Shown piece after piece: positions 1 through 10,171 of a DNA stretch of 64,000 nucleotides; position 1 is the stretch's first letter, and each line of letters begins with the position of its first letter. The notes beneath the pieces were generated by a model. The model did not search any database. It was not told the origin of the DNA and saw only the letters and a program-made list of their open reading frames with translations. Location: contig CAVPUY010000002.1 in the NCBI GenBank assembly GCA_963709075.1, positions 186,001 to 250,000 of the forward strand. Reading direction: 5' to 3'. Made by a program: the position numbers and the translations under genes. The stretch is from Palsa-506 sp963709075. GTDB lineage: Bacteria; Actinomycetota; Actinomycetes; Streptosporangiales; Streptosporangiaceae.

Positions 1-19
1 CGGCCAGCGAAGCCGCCTG

Positions 20-73
20 ATGGAGAACATAGTGAGCCGCATAACCCAGTACCAGGTACTCCTCATCACGTAG
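20..73 (+). CDS. ilv leader peptide (17 aa)
   Basis: A 17-codon reading frame, MENIVSRITQYQVLLIT, lies upstream of ilvB and ends in TAG at 71-73. Seven of its 17 residues are Ile, Val or Leu, with V-L-L-I clustered just before the stop. It is followed at once by a strong hairpin and then an intrinsic terminator before the ilvB start. This is the arrangement of a ribosome-mediated attenuator: stalling at branched-chain codons when charged tRNAs are scarce would favour read-through. Attenuation of ilvBNC is known in corynebacteria; its use here is inferred from sequence. No clear Shine-Dalgarno is visible in the 19 bases before the start. Confidence 0.82.
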   Translation: MENIVSRITQYQVLLIT

Positions 74-101
74 CGCGAGCCCGCACGCAGGGCTCGCGCT
101 A
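71..101 (+). promoter_or_regulatory. attenuator hairpin overlapping leader stop
   Basis: A 12-bp perfect inverted repeat (71-82 with 90-101, loop 83-89) begins exactly at the leader peptide stop codon. A ribosome that finishes the leader would cover its 5' arm. It is the pause or competing helix of the ilv attenuator, directly upstream of the terminator helix. Confidence 0.75.
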
Positions 102-103
102 CC

Positions 104-135
104 ACCTCCTACGCCGGACGGCGAGGAGGTTTTTT
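104..135 (+). terminator. intrinsic terminator of the ilv attenuator
   Basis: The arms 104-110 and 124-130 pair over 7 bp, extended by 112-115 with 120-123 across one bulged base, and are followed by six T residues (130-135). This is a true Rho-independent terminator with a T-tract, rare in a genome this GC-rich. It sits between the leader peptide and the ilvB start, so it terminates the ilv transcript conditionally. Confidence 0.82.
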
Positions 136-168
136 GTTGGCACGCCACCCTCAGCGAAGGAGCATCCA

Positions 169-1928
169 GTGCAGCTGACCGGAGCCCAGGCCCTCGTTCG
201 CAGCCTTGAGCACCAGGGCGTCGACGTGGTCTTCGGCCTGCCAGGCGGCGCGATCCTGCCCGCCTACGACCCGCTGCTTTCCTCGTCACTGCGGCATGTA
301 CTCGTCCGGCACGAGCAGGGCGCCGGGCACGCCGCCGAAGGCTACGCATGGGCGACCGGGCGGGTCGGCGTCTGCATCGCCACCAGCGGACCCGGCGCCA
401 CCAACCTGGTCACCGCGCTTGCCGACGCTTACATGGACTCGGTGCCGATGGTCGCCATCACCGGCCAGGTGCCGAGCGCGATGATCGGCAGCGACGCGTT
501 CCAGGAGGCCGACATCACCGGGATCACGCTGCCGGTCACCAAGCACAACGAGCTGGTGACCGACGCCGAGCGCATCCCGGCCGCGATCGCCGAGGCGTTC
601 CACGTCGCCTCGACCGGCCGTCCCGGTCCCGTGCTCGTCGACATCCCCAAGGACATCCTGCAGGCGCAGACGAGCTGGGGCAGCTGGCCGCCGGCCATGG
701 AGCTGCCCGGCTACCAGCTGCCGGGGCCGCCCGACGAGGAGCAGCTGCGCGCCGCCGCAGTGCTGCTGCACCGGGCCAGGCGGCCGGTGCTTTACGTCGG
801 CGGCGGGGTGATCAAGGCGGACGCGCACGCTGAGCTCCGGCAGCTGGCCGAGCTGGCCAGGGCGCCGGTCACCACCACGCTGATGGCGCGCGGCGCGTTC
901 CCCGATGCGCACCCGCTGGCCCTCGGCATGCCGGGCATGCACGGCTGCTACACCGCGGTCGCCGCGCTGCAGGAGGCTGACCTGCTGGTCGCGCTCGGGG
1001 CGCGGTTCGACGACCGGGTCACCGGGAAGCTGGCCGACTTCGCGCCGGATGCCAAGGTGGTGCACGCCGACATCGACCCGGCCGAGATCGGCAAGAACCG
1101 GACGCCGGACGTGCCGATCATCGGCGACGTGCGGGCCGTGATCGCCGGGATCACCCGGCACCTGACGGAGCTGATCGCCGAGGCCGGGCCGCCGGACACC
1201 GGCGCCTGGACTGCGGCCGCCGACCACTGGAAGCGGCAGTTCCCGCTGCGCTACACCCAGGACCCGGATGGCCCGCTCAAGCCGCAGCACGTGGTCGAGC
1301 GGCTGTCGGCGCTGACCGGCGGCGACGCGGTCGTGGTCGCCGGGGTGGGCCAGCACCAGATGCACGCGGCGCAGCATTTCTCCTTCACCAAGCCGCGGGC
1401 CTGGATCAACTCCGGCGGCCTCGGCACGATGGGATTCGCCGTGCCCGCCGCGATGGGCGCCCAGGTCGGCCGGCCGGGCGAGCTCGTCGTCGCGATCGAC
1501 GGCGACGGCTGCTTCCAGATGACCGCGCAGGAACTCGCGACCTGCGCGATCGAGAAGCTGCCGATCAAGGTGCTGATCTTCAACAACGGCTTCCTCGGCA
1601 TGGTGCGCCAGTGGCAGGAGCTGTTCTACGACGAGCGGTACTCCTACGTCGAGCTCGGCACCGCGATCCCGGACTACGTCAAGCTGGCCGAGGCCTACGG
1701 CTGCGTCGGGCTGCGCTGCGAGCGGGCCGGCGACGTGGACGCGGTGCTGGACAAGGCGCTGGCCGTGTCGGACGTGCCGGCCGTGGTTGACTTCCGGGTG
1801 CACGACCGGGAGGGCGTGTTCCCGATGGTGCCGGCCGGCCAGCCCAACGACAACATCGTCCTCGGCCCGGAGTTCTCGCGCCGAAGAGCAGCAGGCCGCT
1901 ACCCGCAGGGAGGTGCTGGCGCCGATGA
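169..1928 (+). CDS. ilvB: acetolactate synthase large subunit
   Basis: Thiamine-diphosphate enzyme that condenses two pyruvates to acetolactate (Val/Leu route), or pyruvate with 2-oxobutyrate (Ile route). The usual order is visible: N-terminal pyrimidine-binding domain with the catalytic Glu in RHEQGAGHAAEGYA, central FAD-binding domain, and C-terminal ThDP domain with GDGCFQMTAQEL followed by NNGFLGMVRQW. The GTG start at 169 has GAAGGAG upstream. The frame runs on past the natural end. Comparison of frames places indels near 1876 and 1905, so the true stop is probably TGA at 1926-1928, overlapping ilvN by ATGA. First gene of the attenuated operon. Confidence 0.95.
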
Positions 1929-2462
1929 GCACTCACACGCTGTCCGTGCTGGTGGAGAACAAGCCGGGCGTCCTCACGCACGTGGCCGGGCTGTTCGCCC
2001 GCCGCGCGTTCAACATCTCGTCGCTGGCCGTCGGCCCGACCACGGACGAGCGGGTCAGCCGCATGACGATCGTGGTCGACGGCGCGTCCACGCCGGTCGG
2101 GCAGGTCACCGAGCAGCTGAACAAGCTCGTCCGCGTGCTCAAGGTCGTCGAACTGCACGACGACGGCGCGGTGGAGCGCGAGCTCGCCCTGGTCAAGGTC
2201 CGGACCGAGCCGTCCACCCGCTCGCAGGTGCTCGAGGTCGCTTCGGTGTTCCACGCCGATGTCGTCGACATGGGCCTGGACACGCTCGTGCTCGAGGCCA
2301 CCGGCAGCCCGGGCAAGCTCGACGCGCTGCTGGCCATGCTTGCCCACTACGGCGTGTGCGAGCTGGTGCGGACCGGCCGGGTCGGCATGGCCCGCGGCGG
2401 CGACGACCATCACCGACCGCAGCGTCGCCGCCGTCCCGGCGGCCGCCGCGCAGGCTTCCTGA
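1925..2462 (+). CDS. ilvN: acetolactate synthase regulatory small subunit (frameshifted)
   Basis: Regulatory subunit that binds IlvB and confers valine feedback. It begins MSTHTLSVLVENKPGVLTHV, a typical ACT domain, followed by the conserved FNISSL segment and a second ACT-like half ending near GRVGMARG. Around 2400 the frame changes; the expected C-terminus (TITDRSVAAVPAAAAQAS) lies in another frame and stops at 2462. An assembly indel is the likely cause. It is translationally coupled to ilvB and followed 30 bp later by ilvC. Confidence 0.92.
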
Positions 2463-2492
2463 ACCAGACCAGACCGAAAGGAACATCTTCCG

Positions 2493-3511
2493 ATGGCCAC
2501 GATTTACTACGACGACGACGCCGATCTCAGCCTGATCCAGGCGCGCAAGATCGCCGTGCTCGGGTACGGCTCGCAGGGCCACGCGCACGCGCTCAGCCTG
2601 CGCGACTCGGGCTGCGAGGTCCGGGTCGGGCTGCCCGGGCGGATCCAGGTCGCGCAACCGCGCCGAGGAGGCCGGCCTGACGGTCGCCGATCCCGGCCGA
2701 CGCCTGCGCCTGGGCCGACGTGATCATGGTGCTCACCCCGGACACCACCCAGCGCGGCCTGTACGCCGAGGCGATCGCGCCGAACCTGAAGGCCGGCGAC
2801 GCGCTGTTCTTCGCGCACGGCTTCAACATCCACTTCGGCTACATCACCCCGCCGGCCGACGTGGACGTGGCGATGGTCGCCCCGAAGGCGCCCGGGCACC
2901 TGGTGCGCCGCCAGTACGAGGCAGGCCAGGGCACCCCGGTGCTCGTCGCGGTGGCGCAGGACGCCACCGGCAAGGCCTGGGAGCTGGCCAAGTCCTACGC
3001 CGCGGCCATCGGCGGCACCAAGGCAGGCGCGCTGGTCACCACCTTCAAGGAGGAGACCGAGAGCGACCTGTTCGGCGAGCAGGCGGTGCTGTGCGGGGGG
3101 ATGACGGCGCTGGTCAACATGGGCTTCGAGACCCTGGTCCGGGCCGGCTACCAGCCGGAGATCGCTTACTTCGAGTGCCTGCACGAGCTCAAGCTCATCG
3201 TCGACCTGATGTACGAGGGCGGCATGAACGGGATGCGGTACTCGGTCAGCGACACCGCCGAGTACGGCGACCTGACCCGCGGCCCGCGGGTCGTCGGCGA
3301 GGCGTCCCAGCAGGCGATGACCAAGCTGCTTGCCGACATCCAGTCCGGCGACTTCGCCCGCGAGTGGGTGGCCGAGGACGACCAGGGCAGGCCGGAATTC
3401 GAGCGGCTCCGGGCCGCCGCCGCGGACAGCCAGATCGAGCGCACCGGCCGCCCGCTGCGGAAGATGATGAGCTGGCTGAACGCACCGGTAACCGACGAAG
3501 AGAGCGCATGA
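2493..3511 (+). CDS. ilvC: ketol-acid reductoisomerase (two frameshifts)
   Basis: NADPH- and Mg-dependent isomeroreductase acting after acetolactate synthase. The Rossmann motif GYGSQGHAHALSLRDSG is near residue 25, FFAHGFNIHFG and VAPKAPGHLVRRQ follow, and the knotted C-terminal domain has the metal-binding ETESDLFGEQ segment and the ECLHELKLIVDLMYEGG helix. Indels near 2637 and 2695 break the frame; between them GSRSRNRAEEAGLTVADP is readable in a third frame. About 340 residues after correction, normal for class I enzymes. AAGGA precedes the ATG. The stop overlaps leuB by ATGA. Confidence 0.94.
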
Positions 3512-4573
3512 ACATGACGGACGACGTACGTTACGCCGTCGCCTGCGTCCCCGGCGACGGCGTCGGACCCGAGGTCACGGCCGTGGCCCGGCGCTGCGTG
3601 GACGCGTCGGCGGCCCGCCGCGGCTTCGGGGTCGACTGGCGCCCGTACCCGCTGGGCGCCAGGCACTGGCATGAGACCGGCGAGGTGCTGCCCGACTCGG
3701 TGCTCGCCGAGCTGCGGACGGCCGACGCGATCATGCTCGGCGCGGTCGGCGACCCGTCGGTGCCGCCCGGCATCCTGGAGCGCGGGCTGCTGCTGCGGCT
3801 GCGCGCCGAGCTCGACCTCTACGTGAACCTGCGGCCGTCGAAGCTGCGGCCGGGCGTAGCCGCCGCCGTCAGCAGGCACCGGGTCGAGGACCTTGACCTG
3901 GTGATCGTCCGGGAGAACACCGAGGGCCTGTACGCGGGCGCCGGCGGCACCGTGCACCGCGGCACCGCGATGGAGAGCGCGACCGAGGAGTCGCTGAACA
4001 CCAGGGGCGGCGTCGAGCGGTGCATCCGCTACGCGGCCGGGCTGGCCGGGCGGCGCAGCGGCCGGCTCACGCTGGTGCACAAGACCAACGTGCTCACCCA
4101 CGCCGGCGACCTGTGGATGCGCACGGCCAGGGACGTGGCCGCCGAGACCGGCGTCACGCTGGACTACGCGCACGTCGACGCGGCCTGCCTGTACCTCGTC
4201 GACAGCCCGGCCAGGTTCGACGTGATCGTCACCGACAACCTGTTCGGCGACATCCTGAGCGACCTCGGCGCGGCGCTGACCGGCGGACTCGGGGTCGCGC
4301 CAAGCGGGAACCTCAACCCGGACCGCACCGGCCCGTCGGTGTTCGAGCCGGTGCACGGCTCGGCGCCGGACATCGCCGGCACCGGGAAGGCCAACCCGGC
4401 CGGCGCGGTGCTGTCAGCGGCCCTGATGCTCGATCACCTTGGCCAGCCGGAAGCCGCGGCCGAGCCTGGACGCGGCGGTGTCCGCCGTGCTCGCGGCCGG
4501 CGCCCCGGCCAGCACGGACGGCTGGGAGAAGGCGCTGGACGCGGCCCTGTCCGGGACGGCGGCGCTCCGGTGA
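3508..4573 (+). CDS. leuB: 3-isopropylmalate dehydrogenase (C-terminal frameshift)
   Basis: NAD-dependent oxidative decarboxylase of leucine synthesis. Visible motifs are the GDGVGPEV start region, RENTEGLYAG, HKTNVL and the metal-binding DNLFGDILSDLGA, then EPVHGSAPDIAG and KANPAG. The start ATG overlaps the ilvC stop. Near 4460 the frame changes; the correct tail (from SLDAAVSAVLAAGAP) ends with TGA at 4571-4573, overlapping the next GTG. Because it sits beside cimA rather than leuA/leuCD, it may also serve the citramalate route to 2-oxobutyrate. Family membership is certain; substrate preference is inferred. Confidence 0.9.
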
Positions 4574-6232
4574 GCGCCGGGGAGCCCGGCCTCGCGGGCC
4601 AGCCCGATGCCGCGAAGGTAGAGATCTACGACACGACCCTGCGGGACGGATCCCAGCAGGTCGGGCTTGACCTGACCGTCGCCGACAAGCTGCATGTCGC
4701 CGCGGCGCTTGACGCGCTCGGCGTGGACGTCGTCGAGGGCGGCTGGCCGGGCTCCAACCCGAAGGACGCCGAGTTCTTCGCCCGCGCCGCCGAACTGCCG
4801 TGGCGGCACGCCAAGCTCGCCGCCTTCGGCGCCACCCGGCCGCCGCGCCGGAGCACCGACGACGACCCGAACCTGCTCGCGCTGCTCGATGCCAGGACGC
4901 CGATCGTGACGCTGGTCGGCAAGGCCTGGACGCTGCACGTGGACGAGGCGCTGCGCACCACCCGCGAGGAGAACCTGGCGATGGTGGCGGAGTCGGTGCG
5001 CTTCATGACCGCGCGCGGCAGGCGGGTGGTGTTCGACGCCGAGCACTTCTTCGACGGGTACCGGGCCGACCGCGGCTATGCCCTGGAGGTGCTGGCCGCC
5101 GCCGCCGAGGCCGGGGCCGACACGCTCGCGCTCTGCGACACCAACGGCGGCACGCTGCCGGACGAGGCCGCCCGGATCCTGGGCGAGGTCAGTGCCGCCA
5201 TGACCGGGGCTGCCAGCAGCCCCCGGCTCGGCGTGCACTTCCATAACGACTCGGCCTGCGCGGTCGCGAACTCGGTGGTCGCGGTGGCAGGCGGCGCGCT
5301 GCACGTGCAGGGCGCGGCCAACGGGTACGGCGAGCGGTGCGGCAACGCGGACCTGTTCTCGGTCATCGCCAGCCTCGAGCTGAAGCGCGGCCACGAGCTG
5401 CTGCCGCCGGGCCGGCTGGCCGCGCTGGCATCCACCGCGAGGACGATCGCGGAGCTTGCCAACCTGCCGCTGGCGTCCCGGCAGCCATACGTCGGCTCGT
5501 CGGCGTTCGCCACCAAGGCGGGACTGCACGCGTCCGCGATCGCCCGGCGGCCGGACGCGTACTCGCATGTCGACCCCGGCTCGGTCGGCAACCAGGCGCA
5601 GGGTGCTCGTCAGCGAGCTGGCCGGGCGCAGCAACGTGCTCGCCAAGGCCGCTGAGCTCGGCATTGACCTGAGCGGCGACCCCGAGCTCGCCACCAGGAT
5701 CCTGGACCGGATCAAGGACGCCGAGCACCGCGGCTACGCGTTCGAGGCCGCGGACGCCTCGTTCGAGCTGCTGGTCCGGCGGACCGCGGGCATCCTGCCG
5801 TCCTGGTTCGAGCTGGAGGGCTACCGGGTGGTGATCGAGCGCGGCGCCGCCGAGGACCGCAGCGAGGCCATCGTCCGGCTGCTGCTCGGCGAGCACCGGG
5901 TGGTCGCCGTCGGCGAGGGCGTCGGGCCGGTGCACGCGCTCGACCAGGCGCTGCGCCGCGGCCTGGCCGAGCTCTACCCGGCGCTGGCCGGCATCCACCT
6001 GGTCGACTACAAGGTGCGCATCCTGGACGGCCGGGCCGCCACCAGCGCGGTCACCAGGGTGATGCTGACGTCGGCCGATCACGAGCGCGAATGGACGACA
6101 GTCGGCGTGTCCGACGACATCGTCACCGCATCATGGGAAGCCCTGGCCGACGGCGTCGGATACGGCCTGCTGCGGGCCGGGGCACGGCCGCTGGCCAGCC
6201 CCGAGCTGACCGGGTCCGGAGTACCCGGCTAG
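4570..6232 (+). CDS. cimA: (R)-citramalate synthase (frameshifted)
   Basis: HMGL-like Claisen-condensing enzyme, most like the long citramalate synthase family, making citramalate from pyruvate and acetyl-CoA for threonine-independent isoleucine synthesis. Visible are YDTTLRDGSQQ at the start of the TIM barrel, the family-typical EGGWPGSNPKDAEFF, the metal-binding HFHNDSACAV, and GYGERCGNADL. The C-terminal regulatory domain includes VDYKVRILDG. An extra base near 5600 shifts the frame before RRVLVSELAGRSN. About 553 residues in total, as expected. GTG start coupled to leuB. Confidence 0.9.
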
Positions 6233-6303
6233 CCACCGGGTTCCCGTTTCGCATCGATCTTTATTGCCCTTTCCCGTCCAGCCGACTAGCGGAGGCCCTT
6301 CCG

Positions 6304-7992
6304 ATGTCAAGCAATCTCCCGCGGCCGCGTTCCGGCCCGCTCACCACCGGCCCGTCCCGGGCCCCGGCCCGCGCGATGCTGCGCGCCGTCGGGCTCAGCG
6401 AGGAGGACCTCGGCCGCCCGCAGGTAGCCGTCGCCTCGTCCTGGAACGAGGTGACGCCGTGCAACCTGCACCTGAACGGGCTGGCCGCCGCGGCCAAGGA
6501 CGGCGTGCGCCAGGCCGGCGCTGTGCCGTTCGAATTCGGCACCATCGCGGTCTCGGACGGGATCTCGATGGGCACGGAAGGCATGAAGTCGTCGCTGGTC
6601 AGCCGCGAGATCATCGCGGACTCCGTGGAGCTGATGGTGCAGGCGGAGCAGTTCGACGCGCTGGTCGCGATCGCCGGCTGCGACAAGTCGCTGCCCGGCA
6701 TGCTGATGGCCTGCGCCCGGCTGGACGTGCCGGCCGCGTTCCTGTACGGCGGCACCATCCTGCCCGGCTTCGCGCACGGCAAGTCGCTGACCATCCAGGA
6801 CGTGTTCGAGGCGGTCGGCGGCCATTCGGCAGGCGATGTCTCGGACCGTGAGCTGCACGACATCGAGCGCGCGGCCTGCCCGGGGGCCGGCTCGTGCGCG
6901 GGCATGTACACCGCGAACACGATGTCGGCGTGCGCGGAGGCGCTCGGCATGGCGCTGCCCGGCTCGGCCACCGCGCCCGCGGTCTCGGCCGAGCGCACCG
7001 AGCTTGCCCGCCGCACCGGCGACGTCACGGTCCAGGCGCTGGCGGCTGGCCTGCGGCCGCGGCAGGTCATGACCAGGGCCGCGTTCCTGAACGCGGCGGC
7101 GGTGGTGATGGCCACCGCGGGCTCGACCAACGCCGTGCTGCACCTGCTCGCGATCGCCAGGGAGGCCGAGGTCGAGTTCAGCATCGACGACTTCGACGCG
7201 GTGAGCAGGCGCACCCCGCACATCGTGTCGATGCGGCCGGCCGGGCGGTTCGTGATGAGCGAGCTTGACCAGGCGGGCGGGCTTCCTGTGGTGCTCAGGG
7301 AACTGCTGTCGGCCGGGCTGGTGGACGGTGACGCGCTGTCGGTGAACGGCCGGACGCTGGCGGAGAACGTGCAGGACGCGTTCGCCCCGGACGGCGACGT
7401 GGTCCGGGCGGTCAAGGACCCGTTCAAGCCGGACGGCGGGCTGGCCATCCTGCGCGGCACGCTGGCCCCGAACGGCGCGGTGGTGAAGACCCCGGGCATC
7501 GAGACGCTGCGGTTCGAGGGCCGGGCGCGGGTGTTCGAGCGGGAGGAAGACTGCATGGCCGCGGTCACCGCGCGGCAGGTGACCAAGGGCGATGCGCTGG
7601 TGATCAGGTACGAGGGGCCCAAGGGCGGGCCGGGCATGCGGGAGATGCTCGCGGTGACGGCGGCGATCAAGGGCGCCGGGCTCGGCCGGGACGTGATGCT
7701 GGTGACCGACGGCCGGTTCTCCGGCGCCACCTTCGGGGCCTGCGTGGCGCACACGGCGCCCGAGGCGTTCGACGGCGGGCCGATCGCGCTGGTCAGGGAC
7801 GGCGACAAGATCATCCTTGACGTGCCAGAGCGGCGCCTTGAACTGCAGGTCGGCGAGGCCGAGCTGGCCGCGCGGCGGTCGCGGTGGGCACGGCCCGAGC
7901 CCAACTACCGCACCGGGGCGCTGGCCAAGTACGCGGCGCTGGTGTCCGGCGCGGACCGCGGCGCCGTCTGCGAGGTGCCCGCCGGAGCCTGA
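6304..7992 (+). CDS. ilvD: dihydroxy-acid dehydratase
   Basis: Fe-S dehydratase giving the 2-oxo acids of valine and isoleucine. The 562-residue frame is intact. Cluster-ligand cysteines are seen in AGCDKSLPGML and in PGAGSCAGMYTANTMS; the C-terminal TDGRFSGATFG motif is present. GGAGG lies 8 bases before the ATG. It is separated from cimA by 71 bp, so it is probably co-transcribed but may have its own promoter. With the upstream genes it completes most of the Val/Ile pathway. Confidence 0.96.
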   Translation: MSSNLPRPRSGPLTTGPSRAPARAMLRAVGLSEEDLGRPQVAVASSWNEVTPCNLHLNGLAAAAKDGVRQAGAVPFEFGTIAVSDGISMGTEGMKSSLVSREIIADSVELMVQAEQFDALVAIAGCDKSLPGMLMACARLDVPAAFLYGGTILPGFAHGKSLTIQDVFEAVGGHSAGDVSDRELHDIERAACPGAGSCAGMYTANTMSACAEALGMALPGSATAPAVSAERTELARRTGDVTVQALAAGLRPRQVMTRAAFLNAAAVVMATAGSTNAVLHLLAIAREAEVEFSIDDFDAVSRRTPHIVSMRPAGRFVMSELDQAGGLPVVLRELLSAGLVDGDALSVNGRTLAENVQDAFAPDGDVVRAVKDPFKPDGGLAILRGTLAPNGAVVKTPGIETLRFEGRARVFEREEDCMAAVTARQVTKGDALVIRYEGPKGGPGMREMLAVTAAIKGAGLGRDVMLVTDGRFSGATFGACVAHTAPEAFDGGPIALVRDGDKIILDVPERRLELQVGEAELAARRSRWARPEPNYRTGALAKYAALVSGADRGAVCEVPAGA

Positions 7993-8004
7993 CCGCGGAG
8001 TCCC

Positions 8005-8020
8005 GCGGGCGCCGGCCCGC
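8005..8020. terminator. short GC hairpin between convergent genes
   Basis: Six-base-pair stem 8005-8010 / 8015-8020 with loop GCCG in the 29-bp gap between ilvD and the converging regulator gene. It lacks a T-tract. Its position suggests a bidirectional terminator. Confidence 0.4.
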
Positions 8021-8021
8021 C

Positions 8022-8671
8022 TCAGCGGGCGGTGAGGCCCGCGTCGTAGGCGAGCAGGCCGGCCTGGGTCCGGTTGGCGCAGCCGAGCTTGACCAGCATC
8101 CGGGACACGTAGCCCTTCACGGTGGCCTCGGACAGGTAGAGCCTGGCCGCGATCTGGGCGTTGGACAGGCCCTCGCCGAGGCAGCCGAGGACCTCGGCCT
8201 CCCGCTCGGTCAGCTCGGCGGCGCGGGCCCGGGCCTGCTCCCGGGTGTCCTGCCCGGCGGCGGAGCCGGCCACCAGGCGGCGGGTCGCGGCCGGCGAGAG
8301 CACGGTATGCCCGTCCGCCGCGACCCGGACCAGGCCGATCAGGTCCTCCGGCGGCGTCGACTTGACCAGGAAGCCGCCGCGCCCGCGCGCAGCGCGCGGA
8401 GCACGTAGTCGTCGGCGTCGAAGGTGGTCAGCACCACCACCGCGGGCGGGCGGGTCAGCTCGGCGATCCGGCTGGTCGCGGTCAGCCCGTCCACGCCCGG
8501 CATCCGCAGGTCCATCAGCACCACGTCGGGCCGGTACCGGACGACGGCCTCCACCGCGGCCGCGCCGTCCGGCGCGACGTCGACCACCTCGATGTCGTCG
8601 GCCGAGGACAAGATGGTCCGCAGGTGAGCGCAGACCATCGGCTCGTCGTCCGCGATCAGCACCCGGATCAC
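8022..8671 (-). CDS. NarL/LuxR-family response regulator (frameshifted)
   Basis: Receiver domain begins IRVLIADDEP with phospho-acceptor Asp in VVLMDLRMPGVDG and Lys in FLVKSTPP; the C-terminal LuxR helix-turn-helix spans LTEREAEVLGCLGEGLSNAQ onward. The frame breaks near 8390, between RALRAGA and GGFLVKS, consistent with one lost or gained base. The GTG start overlaps the kinase stop (GTGA), so kinase and regulator form a two-gene operon. The target is unknown; the divergent membrane gene at 10172 is a natural candidate. Confidence 0.88.
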
Positions 8672-9961
8672 GGCGCCGCCACGTGCTCCAGGCTGGCGCC
8701 GGGCGGGCCGGGCGGCACGACGACGCCGGCCGGCCGTTCGGCGCGGCCAGCGCAGCACGGCGCTGACCTGGAAGCCGCCGTCGCCGGCCGGGCCTGCGGC
8801 CAGCCGGCCACCGAGCAGCCGGACCCGCTCCCGGACGCCGTCCAGCCCGCTGCCGGAGCCGGTCGCGGCCAGCTCGGCGTCGGCGGGCGCCGCCGCGGCG
8901 CCGTTGCGGACATCCAGGCTGATCCCGTCCGGGCCGACGGCCACCTGCATTCGGACCCGCGCCCCCGGCGCGTGCTTGCGCACGTTGGTCAGCGCCTCCT
9001 GCAGGACCCGGTAGGCGGCCCTGGCCGCGGCCGGCGATACCGGGCCAGGCTCGCCACGCTGGTCGAGTTCCACCGGCACGCCGACGGACTCCGACTCGGC
9101 GACCAGCGCGAGCAGGCCCGGGATGATCTCGGCGGGCCGGGCGCCGGGCGGCGGAGCGCTGGCCGGCCGGACACCGGGCTGGCCGGGCTGGCCGTTGCGC
9201 AGCACGCCGATCAGCTCCCGCAGCTCGCCCAGCGCCTGGCAGCCGGTCGTGCGGAGTTCCTCGGCCGCCGCCCGGGTCGCGCCGTCCCGCGCGGTGACGC
9301 CGAGGGCGCCGGCCTGCAGCACCATCAGGGTCACGCTGTGGCTGACCACGTCGTGCATCTCGGCCGCCAGCCGGGTCCGCTCCTGGCCGCGGGCCTGCTC
9401 GGCGACCAGCTGCTGCTCGCGCTCGGCCCGCTCGGCCCGGTCCCGCAGCGTCTCGGTCAGCCACCGGTAGGACCCCAGGTAAAGGCCGGCCAGGGCGGGC
9501 AGCAGGGTGCGCAGCAGGCCGATCAGCTCCGGCTGCCACGGGCGCACCGCGAGCACGGTGACGACCCCGATCAGCAGCCAGGCCACCGGACCGGCGAGCC
9601 GCCGCCGGCCGGTCGCGGTCAGGTTCTCCATCGCGAACGTCAGCGCCAGCGGCTCCCACACGTCGGGCGCGTTGTACAGGTGCGCTATCGCGGCGAGCTC
9701 GGCGACGACCGCCGTCCCGGTGATGGCCACCGCGAGGCCGAGCGGCGCCTTCCGCCTGTACTGCAGCATCAGGCCGCTGACCAGCAGCTGCAGGATCAGC
9801 ACGAGCCAGGTGACCACGATCCCGGCGGTGCCGTGGCCGGGTTTGGCGCTGCCGGTAGCGGTCATGGCCAGCGCCGCGGTGCCGACGGCGGCGGCCAGCA
9901 GCACGCCGGTCAGCACCTTCGCGGTGACCGAGTCGCTTCTCGCGCATGGTGCCAGATCCAT
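8668..9961 (-). CDS. NarL-family membrane sensor histidine kinase
   Basis: N-terminal half has about five or six hydrophobic segments (residues ~12-160). It is followed by a coiled dimerisation helix with the HisKA_3 box EMHDVVSHSVTLMVLQAG and a C-terminal HATPase with the N-box EALTNVRKHAPGA and a G-box at GSGSGLDGVRERV. No large extracytoplasmic domain is seen, so it probably senses a membrane-linked signal. A small indel near 8740 shifts the last ~25 residues; the frame ending in SLEHVAAP stops at 8668 and overlaps the regulator. An ATG at 9961 or GTG at 9964 could start it. Confidence 0.86.
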
Positions 9962-10021
9962 CACGCTCGTCACGTTACCGGCGGGCCGCGGCGCGCCCAA
10001 GCGGCTTTCTGCGGTGCCCGG

Positions 10022-10037
10022 TGCGACGAAAGTCGCA
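10022..10037. promoter_or_regulatory. inverted repeat in divergent promoter region
   Basis: TGCGAC-GAAA-GTCGCA, a perfect 6-bp inverted repeat, sits 60 bp upstream of the kinase start and 135 bp upstream of the divergent gene at 10172. NarL-type regulators commonly bind short inverted repeats of this size, so it may be the operator of this system. Nothing else stands out in the 210-bp gap. Confidence 0.4.
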
Positions 10038-10171
10038 TGCCCGGGCGGCATGAGCCGGCGATCGGCGGCCAGCGGGCTACCGGCGGCCGTGTCGCCGGAC
10101 CGGGCCGGCCCAGTGCACTTGTCCGTGCGGTCCGCGACCGGCGGCCGCCCGAGCAACAGGAGGCATGCCCC

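Noticed and set aside
286..1932. Long minus-strand open frame opposite ilvB
   Set aside because: It is a codon-bias shadow; its translation is His/Arg/Asp-rich with no domain, and ilvB is certain on the other strand.
8624..10171. Plus-strand frame running into the DUF6069-like gene
   Set aside because: It lies opposite the sensor kinase; the real gene begins at the ATG with AGGAGG at 10172.
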